NCBI GenBank assembly: GCA_020721255.1
Contig: DYND01000008.1
Location: 1 to 60,195 of the forward strand
Reading direction: 5' to 3'
Length of the DNA stretch: 60,195 nt
DNA from: Chlorobium chlorochromatii
Lineage (GTDB): Bacteria; Bacteroidota; Chlorobiia; Chlorobiales; Chlorobiaceae
This document shows positions 18,683 to 27,630 of this stretch, piece by piece. A program made the translations under genes and the position numbers. Below the pieces are notes generated by a model, which did no database searches, was not told where the DNA came from, and was given only the letters and a program-made list of their open reading frames with translations. Position 1 is the first letter of the stretch; each line of letters opens with the position of its first letter.

Positions 18683-20573
18683 GCAGCGCCGTCGGATTGA
18701 GTGACTCGTTGCGGAAGATAGCGTTTGCAGCCATTCGTCCAGTAAACGCAGCCGCCTCCATCAAAAAAACAGGCGCATCAACCTTCACCCAATCTCCTGC
18801 AAAAAAAAGGTTTGGCAACGGCGTTTCAACACCAGGCCGATGAGCGTGGTCACCCGGCGCCCATCGTGAAAAATTTGATTGCTGCATAAAGAGTTCATGC
18901 AGAATTGCAGCACTCTTCGCCATTGGAAACATGGTATAAAACTCTTGCAGCATCGTAGCTTTCACCTCCGCTTCAGGCTTCACATCCTGCGGCGCAATAG
19001 CATAAGCGTGCAACTCAACAACAGTGCCACCATGCTTGTTGCCCCACGAAATAAATGGCTCCTGAAAATGAGAGTAGAATGAAATCGAGTCGGTATAAGT
19101 AAAACCTGATACCGTATAAAATGGAAAATCCGCCGATTCAATCGGCTTATCAAGCCAGAGGCGATAGACCGCATAAGGGTCAGCCTCACCAAGCGCTGCC
19201 ACATTGCTCTCAAACTCTGAAGAGTGTAAAAAGGAAAGATTCGAAGCTTTCATCAAGGAGCGAGTACCGCGTACATCGGAGGCAACCACGCAATAGTCGC
19301 ACGCAAGCAGCTCACCGTCTCCAACTGCAGGTTTGGAGTTATGGACAACAAGCACATCACCAACCTGCTCCACAGTAAGCTTCGGCAACGGTGCTTCAGG
19401 CGGTCCACTTATCGGCACACCTGCAGCATTGTAATGGCCAGCATGGCATGGGCAATAAAATCCACCCGTCTGCGCGTCGGGCGTTACGGGGCACCCCATG
19501 TGAGTACACCGCCCATCAAACGCCAGATACTTGCCATCTTTGCGGCCAACCATCACCGGTACACCTTCGGTCGTCGAAAATGCCGCAAAACCATCGTTCG
19601 GCACCGCCGCTGCATCAACTTGCAAGCGAAGGTTTCCACCACTCTCCGCCGAAGCCGCCACCACACCACACACCTTGCCACCATCCACCGTCAAGCTCTG
19701 TGCCATACTCCCCTTGCGCAACGTCACCCCAAGCTGCTTCAACCGTTGCTCAAGCGGGTCAATAAGCGCCGTCATGCAGTCACGGTTCGTAATCTTAAAA
19801 GCCAATCCTTCAGGACTTCCCATAAAATAGAAATGGAAATAGCGCAACGCCTCTGCTGCCGAAAGCACCTCCATACGGTTCATTGTTGCATCAGCAAAGG
19901 GATGAAGTACCGTATCAACAAAAACTGGTAAAATGTCGCGCTGGCGACAATAACTCATAAAATCAATCGAGTCAAATGAGGCAAAACTCTTTGCATACTC
20001 GTATCTGAACATATCCACCAAAGGGGGCAACCCACGAAAGTGCTGTAAAAATGATGCCATATCAAGCCGCTTCGACTGGATAATAATGGAGAGCACATTC
20101 AAGGGAAAATACTTTGATGCCTGCCCGAAAACCTCTTTAGGGAAATCTTTAAAAATAATGGGATAACCAGGAGCCGCAGAAAAAACATCCGGCTTGACAC
20201 CAGCGGAAGCAAACATCTCGTTGAGATTGTAATACTGGTCGAAAAAGCCATGAAACCCATGCTCCACCGGAAACCGTTCGCCAAGCGCATCAATATCCCA
20301 GCCAGTTAACTTGCCGCCAAGCGATGCCGATGCTTCGAGCAGCGTCACCTCAAAGCCACGGCTTGCCAGCTCAAGGGCAGCACTTATGCCAGCCAGACCA
20401 CCCCCAACAACCACGACTTTCTTGGGAACATCGAGCCGATCCTTACCATTGGCAACAGCTTGCTGCTTGTACAACTCCTTTCTTGGTTGATAATAACCAA
20501 CAAGACCAGCAGTAACACCAGCACCAAGACCAGTACGCACCAGCATTTTTTTTATAAACTCACGTCGTTCCAT
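18651..20573 (-). CDS. crtU: Carotenoid desaturase/methyltransferase with Rieske domain (CrtU-like)
   Basis: The protein is a 640-residue flavoprotein. An FAD-binding Rossmann motif VVVVGGGLAG ends at about 62, followed by GGKLTGW and VEHGFHGFFDQYYNL (from about 103), typical of phytoene/zeta-carotene desaturase relatives and, as I recall, of CrtU. A Rieske 2Fe-2S insert lies at about 356-377 with ligands Cys356, His358, Cys374 and His377. CrtU turns the beta-ionone ring into the aromatic phi ring of chlorobactene or isorenieratene, the main chlorosome carotenoids. The N-terminus RREFIKKM then GLGAGVTAGLVG resembles a Tat signal or membrane anchor. FAD amine oxidase of another substrate is the main alternative. 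Confidence 0.75.
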   Translation of the reverse strand: MERREFIKKMLVRTGLGAGVTAGLVGYYQPRKELYKQQAVANGKDRLDVPKKVVVVGGGLAGISAALELASRGFEVTLLEASASLGGKLTGWDIDALGERFPVEHGFHGFFDQYYNLNEMFASAGVKPDVFSAAPGYPIIFKDFPKEVFGQASKYFPLNVLSIIIQSKRLDMASFLQHFRGLPPLVDMFRYEYAKSFASFDSIDFMSYCRQRDILPVFVDTVLHPFADATMNRMEVLSAAEALRYFHFYFMGSPEGLAFKITNRDCMTALIDPLEQRLKQLGVTLRKGSMAQSLTVDGGKVCGVVAASAESGGNLRLQVDAAAVPNDGFAAFSTTEGVPVMVGRKDGKYLAFDGRCTHMGCPVTPDAQTGGFYCPCHAGHYNAAGVPISGPPEAPLPKLTVEQVGDVLVVHNSKPAVGDGELLACDYCVVASDVRGTRSLMKASNLSFLHSSEFESNVAALGEADPYAVYRLWLDKPIESADFPFYTVSGFTYTDSISFYSHFQEPFISWGNKHGGTVVELHAYAIAPQDVKPEAEVKATMLQEFYTMFPMAKSAAILHELFMQQSNFSRWAPGDHAHRPGVETPLPNLFFAGDWVKVDAPVFLMEAAAFTGRMAANAIFRNESLNPTALPIVPMDGLFA

Positions 20574-20620
20574 AAAAAGACAAAGAGCATTAACGCATTA
20601 AAAATCTCAACAACAACAAA

Positions 20621-21208
20621 TTACTCACCCTTATCCATCTGATCCAGCAACAACTGCCACGCATTATTACCACCCGGCAAACCAAGCTGCTCCGCAAGCG
20701 ACTCCAACTCAGTCAAAACATCGGATAAATCCATTTCACGGGCAAATTTATACAACGATGTCCACGTTACTGCTGCCTGCGCCATATCTTTCTTCTGCAA
20801 ATAGAGATGCCCTAAATTAAAAATGGATGAGCTGAGCCCCTCAACATCGTTGATTTCGTTTTGAATCGCCATCGCCTTTTGCAAATAACCTATCGCATTA
20901 TCATACTCCTCGCGGGCATTACAAAGCTGCGCAAGATTATTCATCATCTCCGCTTCAGCCTCCTTGTCACCAAGCTCCTGCACCAGCGTCAGTGACTGCT
21001 GCAAATACTCCTGAGCTTTATCATATTCAGCTTGCGCAAAATAGCAGGATGATATGGCATGGAGCGACTGCACCACGCCGATTTTGTCGCCCTGCTGCTG
21101 CTGTTCGAGCAGCATATCCTGAAGATCGGCAATAAGGTTCGTCTCATCTTTTTCGCAATTGCCGCCATGCGAGCACTGCGACGTTCCAGAACAGTGATGT
21201 GTACTCAT
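20621..21208 (-). CDS. Tetratricopeptide repeat protein
   Basis: The 195-residue soluble protein starts with a Cys/His-rich segment (STHHCSGTSQCSHGGNC), followed by about three to four TPR units: AISSCYFAQAEYDKAQEYLQ, NNLAQLCNAREEYDNAIGYL and FNLGHLYLQKKDMAQAAVTW show the A-Y-A spacing. TPR arrays mediate protein contacts. The early cysteines and histidines could bind metal, but only their composition suggests this. It lies 47 bases upstream of the crtU-like gene on the same strand and may be cotranscribed with it. Confidence 0.85.
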   Translation of the reverse strand: MSTHHCSGTSQCSHGGNCEKDETNLIADLQDMLLEQQQQGDKIGVVQSLHAISSCYFAQAEYDKAQEYLQQSLTLVQELGDKEAEAEMMNNLAQLCNAREEYDNAIGYLQKAMAIQNEINDVEGLSSSIFNLGHLYLQKKDMAQAAVTWTSLYKFAREMDLSDVLTELESLAEQLGLPGGNNAWQLLLDQMDKGE

Positions 21209-21787
21209 ATATCAGTTCATAATCAAGACATTATAAAAGGGTGGAATATACTGCGGCTGAGTGGATTATAGAGCAACTCGAGGGAGAAAAGTATGCTTGT
21301 CGAAAAAGAGCGCCTCAATACGGGCTTGCGCCCTACTCGGCGACCGGATGCCATACAAAACCCACCCTACCACGAAACCACCCCGTCAGGCTTCGCCTGC
21401 CACCCCGCCTTGTAAAGGAGGGGAATTGGGAATGTGCTGAGATTAAAAAACTCTCCCCCTGCAAAGGGGGAGTACCCCGAAGGGGGAAGGGGGTAAGCTC
21501 AGAGTTCTAAACCGCGCTGACAGACGACGCTTCTCGGCATTCCCCCGACCAACAAATATTATCTTTTCGCATAGTATTCAAGAACCTTTTTGAAATCCCA
21601 TTTCTTCATTAATATCCTCACTATTTTAAGGTTATTACAAATCAAATGTTAAACCATCGCAAACCGACGATGTTTACTACTGTTACACAACACAAAATAT
21701 CGTTTTTCTCTACCCACGCCAACTGCAGAATATTTTCAATACATTGCCAGACCTGACCAATCATCTTCTCAAAACAGCCATCATGCC
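21209..21787. other. Intergenic region with interspersed GC-rich repeat
   Basis: No intact gene is seen between the divergent TPR and queG genes. The block at about 21345-21500 is a GC-rich repeat (separate entry). Around 21530-21630 the minus strand can be read as EYYAKR, stop, YLLVGGMPR, reminiscent of the C-terminal DUF4143 part of AAA ATPases, but this is too short to call. The remaining sequence up to 21787 must hold the queG promoter. Confidence 0.5.
21345..21500. repeat. Interspersed palindromic repeat, GC-rich
   Basis: Stacked short palindromes: CAGGCttcGCCTG near 21388-21400, a CCCCGCCTT...AAGGAGGGG pair at about 21403-21423, and CTCCCCCTgcaaAGGGGGAG (arms 21453-21460 and 21465-21472), followed by the related CCCCGAAGGGGGAAGGGGG. 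This layout matches the non-coding palindromic elements found scattered between genes in many bacterial chromosomes. It carries no ORF. A second copy of the same consensus was not recognised elsewhere in the window. Confidence 0.55.
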
Positions 21788-22747
21788 ATGATTGACCCCA
21801 ACCCCTCAACGCTTGCGCTCCAGATCCGCAAAGAGGCTGCACGGCTTGGTTTTGCGGCTATTGGGTTTGCAGCGCCAACACCACAACCTCTTGCGCTGCA
21901 GAGAGTTAATGCTATGGTTGATGAGCATCGGAATGGCGAAATGCACTACCTCGAAACCAACATGGCTGAACGCGCCAATCCCGCCCTGCTGTTACCGGGT
22001 GTGCAGACCATCATCTCTGCCGCTATCAGTTACAACTATCCTGTCGAGTATCGCAAGGGCTTCCCCCAAATTTCCCGATATGCGCTGATTGAGGACTACC
22101 ACAGAGTGGTGCGGACAAAATTGGAAGAGCTTCTGGCGGCAATGCAGCAGATTGTGGGCGAACCACTTGCGGCATTCATTGCTGTGGATAGCTCACCTCT
22201 GCTTGAAAAAAACTGGGCGGAAGTGGCAGGCATTGGCAAAACGGGAAAAAATACCCTCTTGAAAGTACCTTCTGCCGGTTCATACATTTTTCTTGGGGAG
22301 ATATTGCTCGATCGTGAGATTCATTCCACGCCACTGACGTTGCCTAACTATTGCGGAAGTTGCCAAGCCTGCCTTGAAAACTGCCCAACGGGAGCGCTCA
22401 TTGCCCCGGGCAAAATTGACGCATCAAAGTGCATCTCTTACTTGACGATTGAACTGAAACGTGATTTTACACCTGAAGAGGCAAACATGATCGGCGACTG
22501 GCTCATCGGCTGCGACCTCTGCCAAGAGGTTTGCCCCTACAACCAGCAGGCAAGTATTTCTGCAAATGCAGCATTTACCATTCACCAAGAGCTACTTAAT
22601 CTCTCAACGGAAGATATCCTTAATTTAACGAAATCGAGCTTTCGGAAGCTCTTTTATGGCTCACCGATTTTCCGTATCGGCTTGCGCCGGCTGAAACGTA
22701 ATGCGCGGGCTGTTGAGGAGAATTTGAAAAAAATGGAAACGATCTAA
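21788..22747 (+). CDS. queG: Epoxyqueuosine reductase
   Basis: QueG carries out the last step of queuosine synthesis, reducing epoxyqueuosine in the wobble position of tRNAs with GUN anticodons using a cobalamin and two 4Fe-4S clusters. The 319-residue protein has the N-terminal cobalamin-dehalogenase-like part and two ferredoxin-type motifs, CGSCQACLENCPTGAL and CDLCQEVCPYN, which supply the eight cysteines. Length is a little under the E. coli enzyme, as the HEAT-repeat tail is short. No queuosine genes lie beside it. Confidence 0.95.
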   Translation: MIDPNPSTLALQIRKEAARLGFAAIGFAAPTPQPLALQRVNAMVDEHRNGEMHYLETNMAERANPALLLPGVQTIISAAISYNYPVEYRKGFPQISRYALIEDYHRVVRTKLEELLAAMQQIVGEPLAAFIAVDSSPLLEKNWAEVAGIGKTGKNTLLKVPSAGSYIFLGEILLDREIHSTPLTLPNYCGSCQACLENCPTGALIAPGKIDASKCISYLTIELKRDFTPEEANMIGDWLIGCDLCQEVCPYNQQASISANAAFTIHQELLNLSTEDILNLTKSSFRKLFYGSPIFRIGLRRLKRNARAVEENLKKMETI

Positions 22748-22812
22748 AAAAAAGGTCAGCGGACAAGTAACACTCAAGTGTAAGGTAAAATGGATTATTG
22801 ATAATCGTTCTT

Positions 22813-22839
22813 CACCCCAACCTGCAGATCGTTGGGGTG
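22813..22839. terminator. Bidirectional terminator between queG and purH
   Basis: CACCCCAAC (22813-22821) pairs perfectly with GTTGGGGTG (22831-22839) around a nine-base loop. An outer ATCGT/ACGAT pair extends the structure. It lies between the two convergent stop codons (22747 and 22866), which fits termination of both transcripts, although the T-runs are poor. Confidence 0.6.
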
Positions 22840-22865
22840 AGAGACGATAAAGATGCTTTACTTTG

Positions 22866-24443
22866 TCAATGCTTGAAATGCCTCATGCCGGTAAAGACCA
22901 TGGCCAGATTATTAGCATCGGCCGCTTCAATCACTTCATTATCACGAATTGAGCCACCCGGCTGAATGACTGCAGTAACGCCCGCTTCAGCAGCAGCCAA
23001 AAGACCGTCGGCAAAAGGGAAGAAGGCATCCGAAGCCACCACCGATCCATGCAGGTCAAGGTTCACTTCCGAGGCTTTCCAGCGTGCAATTTTGGACGAG
23101 TCAACACGCGACATCTGACCAGCGCCAACACCAAAAGTCTGGCGGTTTTTAACGTAAAGAATAGTGTTCGACTTGATGTGCTTACATATTTTCCAGGCAA
23201 ACATCAGGTCTGCAATCTCTTCTTCGGTTGGCTGACGTTTTGTCACCACTTTAAGATCCTCTTTTGCAACAATCTTGCTGTCACGCTCCTGCACCAGCAT
23301 ACCAAACGGCGTGGACTTGAACTCCCAGCCACCTTGCGGTAACGCCTTTTTCTGTATCACAAGCCGACGATCTTTCTTTTTCATCAGCAACTCAAGAACG
23401 CCATCCTCAAAAGATGGTGCAATAAGAATCTCGGTAAAAATCTCATTCACCGCCATTGCTGCATCCATATCAAGCGGACGATTAAAGGCGATAATCCCGC
23501 CAAACGGCGCTTGAGTATCGGTTGAAAATGCACGGCGATAAGCTTCAACAAGCGTCGGTGCCTGCGCGACACCGCACGGATTGGTGTGCTTGATAATGAC
23601 GGCCGTCGGCTCTTCGCCACGGAACTCTTCGATAAGAGAAGTTGCTGCGGCAATATCGAGCATATTGTTGTAAGAAAGCTCTTTACCATGCAGTTTCTCA
23701 AAAAAGTCATCAAATGAACGAGTCCCATTGCTGTCGGTCAGCCGATACAAGCCTGCGCTCTGATGAGGATTCTCACCATAACGCATATCAAGCTCACGTT
23801 CCAGCTTAACGCTCATCGTCGCCTCAGCGGCCTGCTCACCAACGCTAACAGCGTTCGTCAAATAAGCAGCAATAGCATTATCGTAGCGTGAAGTGAGTGC
23901 AAATACTTTTTTAGCTAAGGAGAGACGAGTCGCACGTTTGGTGGCACCGTTATTCTCCCGCATCTCCTGCAGCACCAGCGCATAATCAGCGCTGTCGGTG
24001 ACCACCGTGACCGACTCATTATTCTTGGCAGCACTGCGCAGCATTGATGGACCGCCGATATCAATATTCTCGATAGCATCCTCAAACGTAACGTCGGGCT
24101 TTGCCACGGTTGCCTCAAATGGATAGAGGTTCACCACAACCATATCAATAAAGCTGATACCGTTCTCAGTCGCCTGCTTCACATGGTCGGCGTTCTCTCT
24201 GACGGCAAGCAATCCGCCATGAATTTTCGGGTGCAATGTCTTTACTCGGCCATCCATAATTTCAGGAAAACCGGTGATGGTTGAAATGGAAGCGGCACTG
24301 ACGCCCGCATCCTGAAGCGACTTCAGCGTGCCGCCTGTTGAAAAAATTTCGACACCGAGATGGGAAAGCTCCCGGCAAAAATCCACAATACCGGTTTTAT
24401 CAGAGACCGAGACCAGCGCCCGCTTGATGACAGGATCAGACAT
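22866..24443 (-). CDS. purH: Bifunctional AICAR transformylase/IMP cyclohydrolase
   Basis: PurH performs the last two steps of de novo purine synthesis: formylation of AICAR with 10-formyl-THF and cyclisation to IMP. The N-terminal MGS-like cyclohydrolase domain (about 1-190; [32 protein letters not shown]) is followed by the AICARFT domain ([18 protein letters not shown], and the C-terminal [23 protein letters not shown]). Length 525 is standard. It is a single gene between a convergent terminator and a hairpin upstream. Confidence 0.97.
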   Translation of the reverse strand: MSDPVIKRALVSVSDKTGIVDFCRELSHLGVEIFSTGGTLKSLQDAGVSAASISTITGFPEIMDGRVKTLHPKIHGGLLAVRENADHVKQATENGISFIDMVVVNLYPFEATVAKPDVTFEDAIENIDIGGPSMLRSAAKNNESVTVVTDSADYALVLQEMRENNGATKRATRLSLAKKVFALTSRYDNAIAAYLTNAVSVGEQAAEATMSVKLERELDMRYGENPHQSAGLYRLTDSNGTRSFDDFFEKLHGKELSYNNMLDIAAATSLIEEFRGEEPTAVIIKHTNPCGVAQAPTLVEAYRRAFSTDTQAPFGGIIAFNRPLDMDAAMAVNEIFTEILIAPSFEDGVLELLMKKKDRRLVIQKKALPQGGWEFKSTPFGMLVQERDSKIVAKEDLKVVTKRQPTEEEIADLMFAWKICKHIKSNTILYVKNRQTFGVGAGQMSRVDSSKIARWKASEVNLDLHGSVVASDAFFPFADGLLAAAEAGVTAVIQPGGSIRDNEVIEAADANNLAMVFTGMRHFKH

Positions 24444-24500
24444 GTGTAGAAAATTTATTTATCGTTGTGTGGCTGTTCAGGTAAAGGCGAAAGGTAAGAA

Positions 24501-24525
24501 ATAATCCCCAATTATGGGGGATTAT
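24501..24525. terminator. 9-bp hairpin between purH and upstream gene
   Basis: ATAATCCCC (24501-24509) pairs with GGGGATTAT (24517-24525). It lies after the stop of the 24.6-25.1 kb gene and 58 bases before the purH start, on the minus strand followed by a weak TTCTT stretch. It may terminate the upstream transcript or regulate purH. Confidence 0.4.
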
Positions 24526-24569
24526 GGATATTGAATTTTAGATGGGAACACGCTCTGAAAATATTCGCT

Positions 24570-25106
24570 TCAACGTTTCATTGTTTGAGCAATCACGCCA
24601 CCAATGCCCATGCAGATAAAGCTTTGCGCAAGAGCAAAAGCGAGGCTTGCCAACGATATCGGCATTTGTAAAATTATCGAATTAACAAGCAGCGTTGTTA
24701 TGGCAACACCAAGCGCCACAACAGCGAGATGCTTCCAAAGCAATGATTTTTCGATAGCGAATGCTGCCCAGAAAAAGAGAGCAATAAGGGCGATAGTGCC
24801 GACAAGAAGAGCGCTGGCCATAAGTGTCTCTTGATTGGCACCTGTTGATGCCATGAGAAAACCGACAAAAAAACCGATGATATTCAGCACAAACTGCAAG
24901 ATACCAATCTGCTTTATCACCAGACTATAATTGACGTTGCCACTTGCTGGGGGAGTCGATGGTGTGGATGATGCGGATGGATTCGCTGGCGTTGGAGAAT
25001 CCTGTGCCGAAGCAGAGGATTTATGAAGATCCATGCGTTTGGAAAGCAATTGAAACATTCCGGCAAGAACACCAGAAACAATTGTCGTTAACAGTGCATC
25101 AGACAT
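24570..25106 (-). CDS. Hypothetical four-helix membrane protein
   Basis: I chose the ATG at 25106 because GGAG (25114-25117) lies seven bases before it; a longer reading to 25157 exists but has no such signal. The 178-residue protein has an N-terminal hydrophobic stretch (LLTTIVSGVLAGMFQLL), a Ser/Pro/Ala-rich linker (about 30-55), and three hydrophobic segments: IGILQFVLNIIGFFVGFLMA, ALLVGTIALIALFFWAAFA and LAVVALGVAITTLLVNSII, with a last one before the basic end. I do not recognise a family. It stands in a small accessory patch upstream of purH. Confidence 0.7.
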   Translation of the reverse strand: MSDALLTTIVSGVLAGMFQLLSKRMDLHKSSASAQDSPTPANPSASSTPSTPPASGNVNYSLVIKQIGILQFVLNIIGFFVGFLMASTGANQETLMASALLVGTIALIALFFWAAFAIEKSLLWKHLAVVALGVAITTLLVNSIILQMPISLASLAFALAQSFICMGIGGVIAQTMKR

Positions 25107-25212
25107 CTGCATTCTCCTTTGCCATAACGGTCGTGAATGGGTTAACTCAGTAATCAAGAGGATGGCGTATTGCCAACCATATCATTAGACAATGAAAGGT
25201 AAGGATAATGCC

Positions 25213-25722
25213 TCAAAAAAAGGAACGATTTTCGTCCGGCAAGGTACGTTGCCAATAACCAACATCCTGCCACTGCCCGAATTTGTACCCAACCTCAGAG
25301 AAATGCGCAACCTTACAAAAGCCACAATGTTCATGCAAACGAACACTTGCATCGTTCGGCAACGCAATGCAGGCAACCACAACATGAATGTCCATACAGG
25401 CAAGAGCATCGAACAACTGCGTATAAAGCGCTTGACCATACCCTTTGCCAACCGCATCTTTTTTTACGTAAACGGTTGATTCTGCAGTGTGGCAATATGC
25501 GCTCCGCTCTTTCCATCGTGCTGCATAGGCAAAACCCACAACGTCGCCATTATCGCAGCAGACAAGCCACGGATAGTGCGGCTGAATCGCCTCAATTCGC
25601 GCCTGCATAGCCGCAATAGAAACTGGCGCTTCCTCAAACGAGATAGTTGTGTTACTGATGTAGTGATTGTAGATTGCGCAAATCTCCGCAATATCTCTGC
25701 TCTCACAGGATCTTATCTCCAT
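25213..25722 (-). CDS. GNAT N-acetyltransferase (phosphinothricin acetyltransferase-like)
   Basis: The 169-residue protein carries the GNAT fold with the acetyl-CoA loop KDAVGKGYGQALY (about 88-100) and the late HEHCGFCKVAHFSEVGYKFGQW, which is the characteristic end of the phosphinothricin/methionine sulfoximine acetyltransferase subfamily (Pat/MddA). The N-terminal YNHYISNTTISFEE is also typical. Such enzymes N-acetylate toxic glutamate analogues or methionine derivatives. It is a single gene in an accessory patch; the true substrate is unknown. Confidence 0.88.
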   Translation of the reverse strand: MEIRSCESRDIAEICAIYNHYISNTTISFEEAPVSIAAMQARIEAIQPHYPWLVCCDNGDVVGFAYAARWKERSAYCHTAESTVYVKKDAVGKGYGQALYTQLFDALACMDIHVVVACIALPNDASVRLHEHCGFCKVAHFSEVGYKFGQWQDVGYWQRTLPDENRSFF

Positions 25723-25779
25723 ACTGCAAAACGACTTATTGCATTCTTCACAAAGTGATCAAATTCGCAACTGCCCATC

Positions 25780-26073
25780 TTATAGCAAAGAGACGCGCAT
25801 TGGTAACGGCAGCGTTGATTGATAGCCACATTTCAGATGCCAGTAAGCCCACGACCGCGCGTCAAAAATACCCGACGGAGCATGTTCCAGAACTTCACGG
25901 TACTCCTCAGTTCCCACAATGTCGTCCAGTGCAATGATATCCTCAATCGTGCCAAGCGTCATAACATGCGCTAAAAAATGGAGCGGATCGGCAAGCGCCT
26001 CTTCTGGTGGTTTGAACCAAACAACGCACGATGCAACTTTGAGGAGTTCAGGAGTAATGGGTAGTGGTTTCAT
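25780..26073 (-). CDS. Conserved hypothetical protein (97 aa)
   Basis: The ATG at 26073 is preferred over a TTG at 26085. The protein is short and acidic, with PITPELLKVASCVVWF at the front and FDARSWAYWHLKCGY near the end. This arrangement (WFKPPEEAL, LAHVMTLGT, RSWAYWHLKCG) recalls a small family of conserved hypotheticals I have seen in scattered bacteria, often in accessory regions, but I cannot attach a function. It lies 70 bases after the nuclease-like pseudogene and before the GNAT gene, all on the minus strand. Confidence 0.7.
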   Translation of the reverse strand: MKPLPITPELLKVASCVVWFKPPEEALADPLHFLAHVMTLGTIEDIIALDDIVGTEEYREVLEHAPSGIFDARSWAYWHLKCGYQSTLPLPMRVSLL

Positions 26074-26143
26074 GGGGTTTCTCAATCAACAAAAGGAATT
26101 TTTTAGGTATGTTAGGCTTATCAAGTTGTCGAATCAAGGTTAT

Positions 26144-26923
26144 TTATCCGCATTTTCGTTTAATATATTCTTCAATAAGCCTCTTTGGAACGTCGAAATC
26201 CTCTTCATTATGTATCGGATAAGGAGACCAATGATTTTCATTATTATATGTATAAATAACAAAGTGCCTTCGACGTGGGCATAAATATGCGACCACTCGA
26301 TTATCAACCTTTAAGGAAATATCTTCAGCAGTTGGATCAGCAGAAGATCGTCCTTGCCAATTAGTTAAAATCCAAGTAATAACAGATTCCGCTCTGATTT
26401 GTATCACCGGATCAGTGATGTAAGAAAGTATAGCTGATTTTTCATGCACAACAGGAATTTCTTGAACTGATGGTATCGATTGCTCAAGGAAAACAGGTAC
26501 CCGCTCTTTCATTGTTTCGAACTGTAAGCACGAATAAATAAAAAGAGATATCTTTGCATCAATCCATTTACAGCGGTTCAGCAAGGTTTGAGAAAAACTT
26601 GGCGCGATTAACAGTATTCGCACTGGCTGCGCTGGATCTATATTATACTTAGAATACATGCGAGCATATGTTTCTACTCCAGAAGAAACATAATCAAAAT
26701 AGTCGAGGCATTGGGTAAGCATGGCATCATCCTCAACAACTTTTAGTTCAGCAACAACAAGAGATCGACCACTATCAGTCAATAAAACATCGAGTCTACC
26801 ATTGCGCGTGTTGTTTTGATGGGCAATATATGTTAAGCCCTCTTCTATTAGATTTGCATTTTTACGAATTAACTACTCAAGTTCTCTCTCAGAAATATCA
26901 ATTTTTGATACATAATTTATTTC
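26144..26923 (-). pseudogene. PDDEXK nuclease-like (NucS/DUF91-type) gene with in-frame amber
   Basis: The minus strand reads without interruption from TTG 26782 to 26144, but the conserved part continues upstream in the same frame: SERELE, then TAG at 26873-26875, then LIRKNANLIEEGLTYIAHQNNT, NGRLDVLLTDSG and LVVAELKVVEDD. GRLDVL plus VVAELKV is the Asp...Glu-x-Lys core of PDDEXK nucleases such as NucS/DUF91 proteins. The stop lies in the middle of the N-terminal motif, and no ATG precedes it in frame before the next stop (26924-26926). So the gene looks recently inactivated, unless translation starts at TTG 26782, which would cut part of the fold. The C-terminal two-thirds (about 212 codons) is intact. 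Confidence 0.6.
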
Positions 26924-26961
26924 TTAATATTTTTTGTATGAAAATTATTACAAAATCCCCC

Positions 26962-27630
26962 TCACCCACCATTCGGCGTAAACCCCTGCCGATAATCCGG
27001 CATAATCTCCCCAAGCGATGACGCTGTTGCCTGCACAAAGAGCTTTTCCGCAGCAAGGAAAAGCGAAGAGGCGGAAAAAAAGTCGGCTTCAGCGTAGTGC
27101 GTGCTGGAGCTGACAAGCGCAAGACGCAGTGGCTCAATATGGCGGGCAACAACAACCCGAGCGCCTGAGCCTTGCGTGGCGGCAGCCATGACATCATCAA
27201 GTGAACCGCGCATAACGTCGTTGTGCCAAACGCTGGCGGCAAGCTCCGCAGCGCCATAATCTGCATAGTAATACTCACCCTTGCGCGATTGAATAACCGC
27301 CATCACCGCGCCATCATGAGCGCCTAATGAAGCGGCCATTGCAGGCATGGTTGACACCGGCAGTAGCGGAATACTGAGTCCATAAGCCACCCCTTTAGCA
27401 ACCGACATGCCAATGCGCAGCGCGGTAAAGGAGCCAGGGCCGGAGGAGATGGAAACGGCATCAAGCGCTTTGCGTTCCAAAGCGCTTTTCTGCATCACCT
27501 CATCAATCAGTGGCACAAGTGATTCAGTCGCCTTTTTCCAATCGGCGCAGCTTGCTTCGGTAACAACGCCGAAGCGCGAAACCGCAACACTCAGCGCTTC
27601 GTGGGTGCACTCTATGGCAAGAATATTCAT
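26962..27630 (-). CDS. tsaB: tRNA threonylcarbamoyladenosine biosynthesis protein TsaB
   Basis: TsaB is the non-catalytic ASKHA partner of TsaD and TsaE in making t6A37 on ANN-decoding tRNAs. The opening NILAIECTHEALSVAV and the SSGPGSFTALRIGMSVAKG segment are diagnostic. Length 222 is usual. Its start overlaps the tsaE stop by four bases (27627-27630), so the two subunits are coupled. tsaD and tsaC are not in the window. Confidence 0.95.
   Translation of the reverse strand: MNILAIECTHEALSVAVSRFGVVTEASCADWKKATESLVPLIDEVMQKSALERKALDAVSISSGPGSFTALRIGMSVAKGVAYGLSIPLLPVSTMPAMAASLGAHDGAVMAVIQSRKGEYYYADYGAAELAASVWHNDVMRGSLDDVMAAATQGSGARVVVARHIEPLRLALVSSSTHYAEADFFSASSLFLAAEKLFVQATASSLGEIMPDYRQGFTPNGG

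Noticed and set aside
21530..21630. Possible DUF4143/AAA ATPase C-terminal fragment on the minus strand
   Set aside because: Only about 15 suggestive residues split by a stop; too short to separate from chance.
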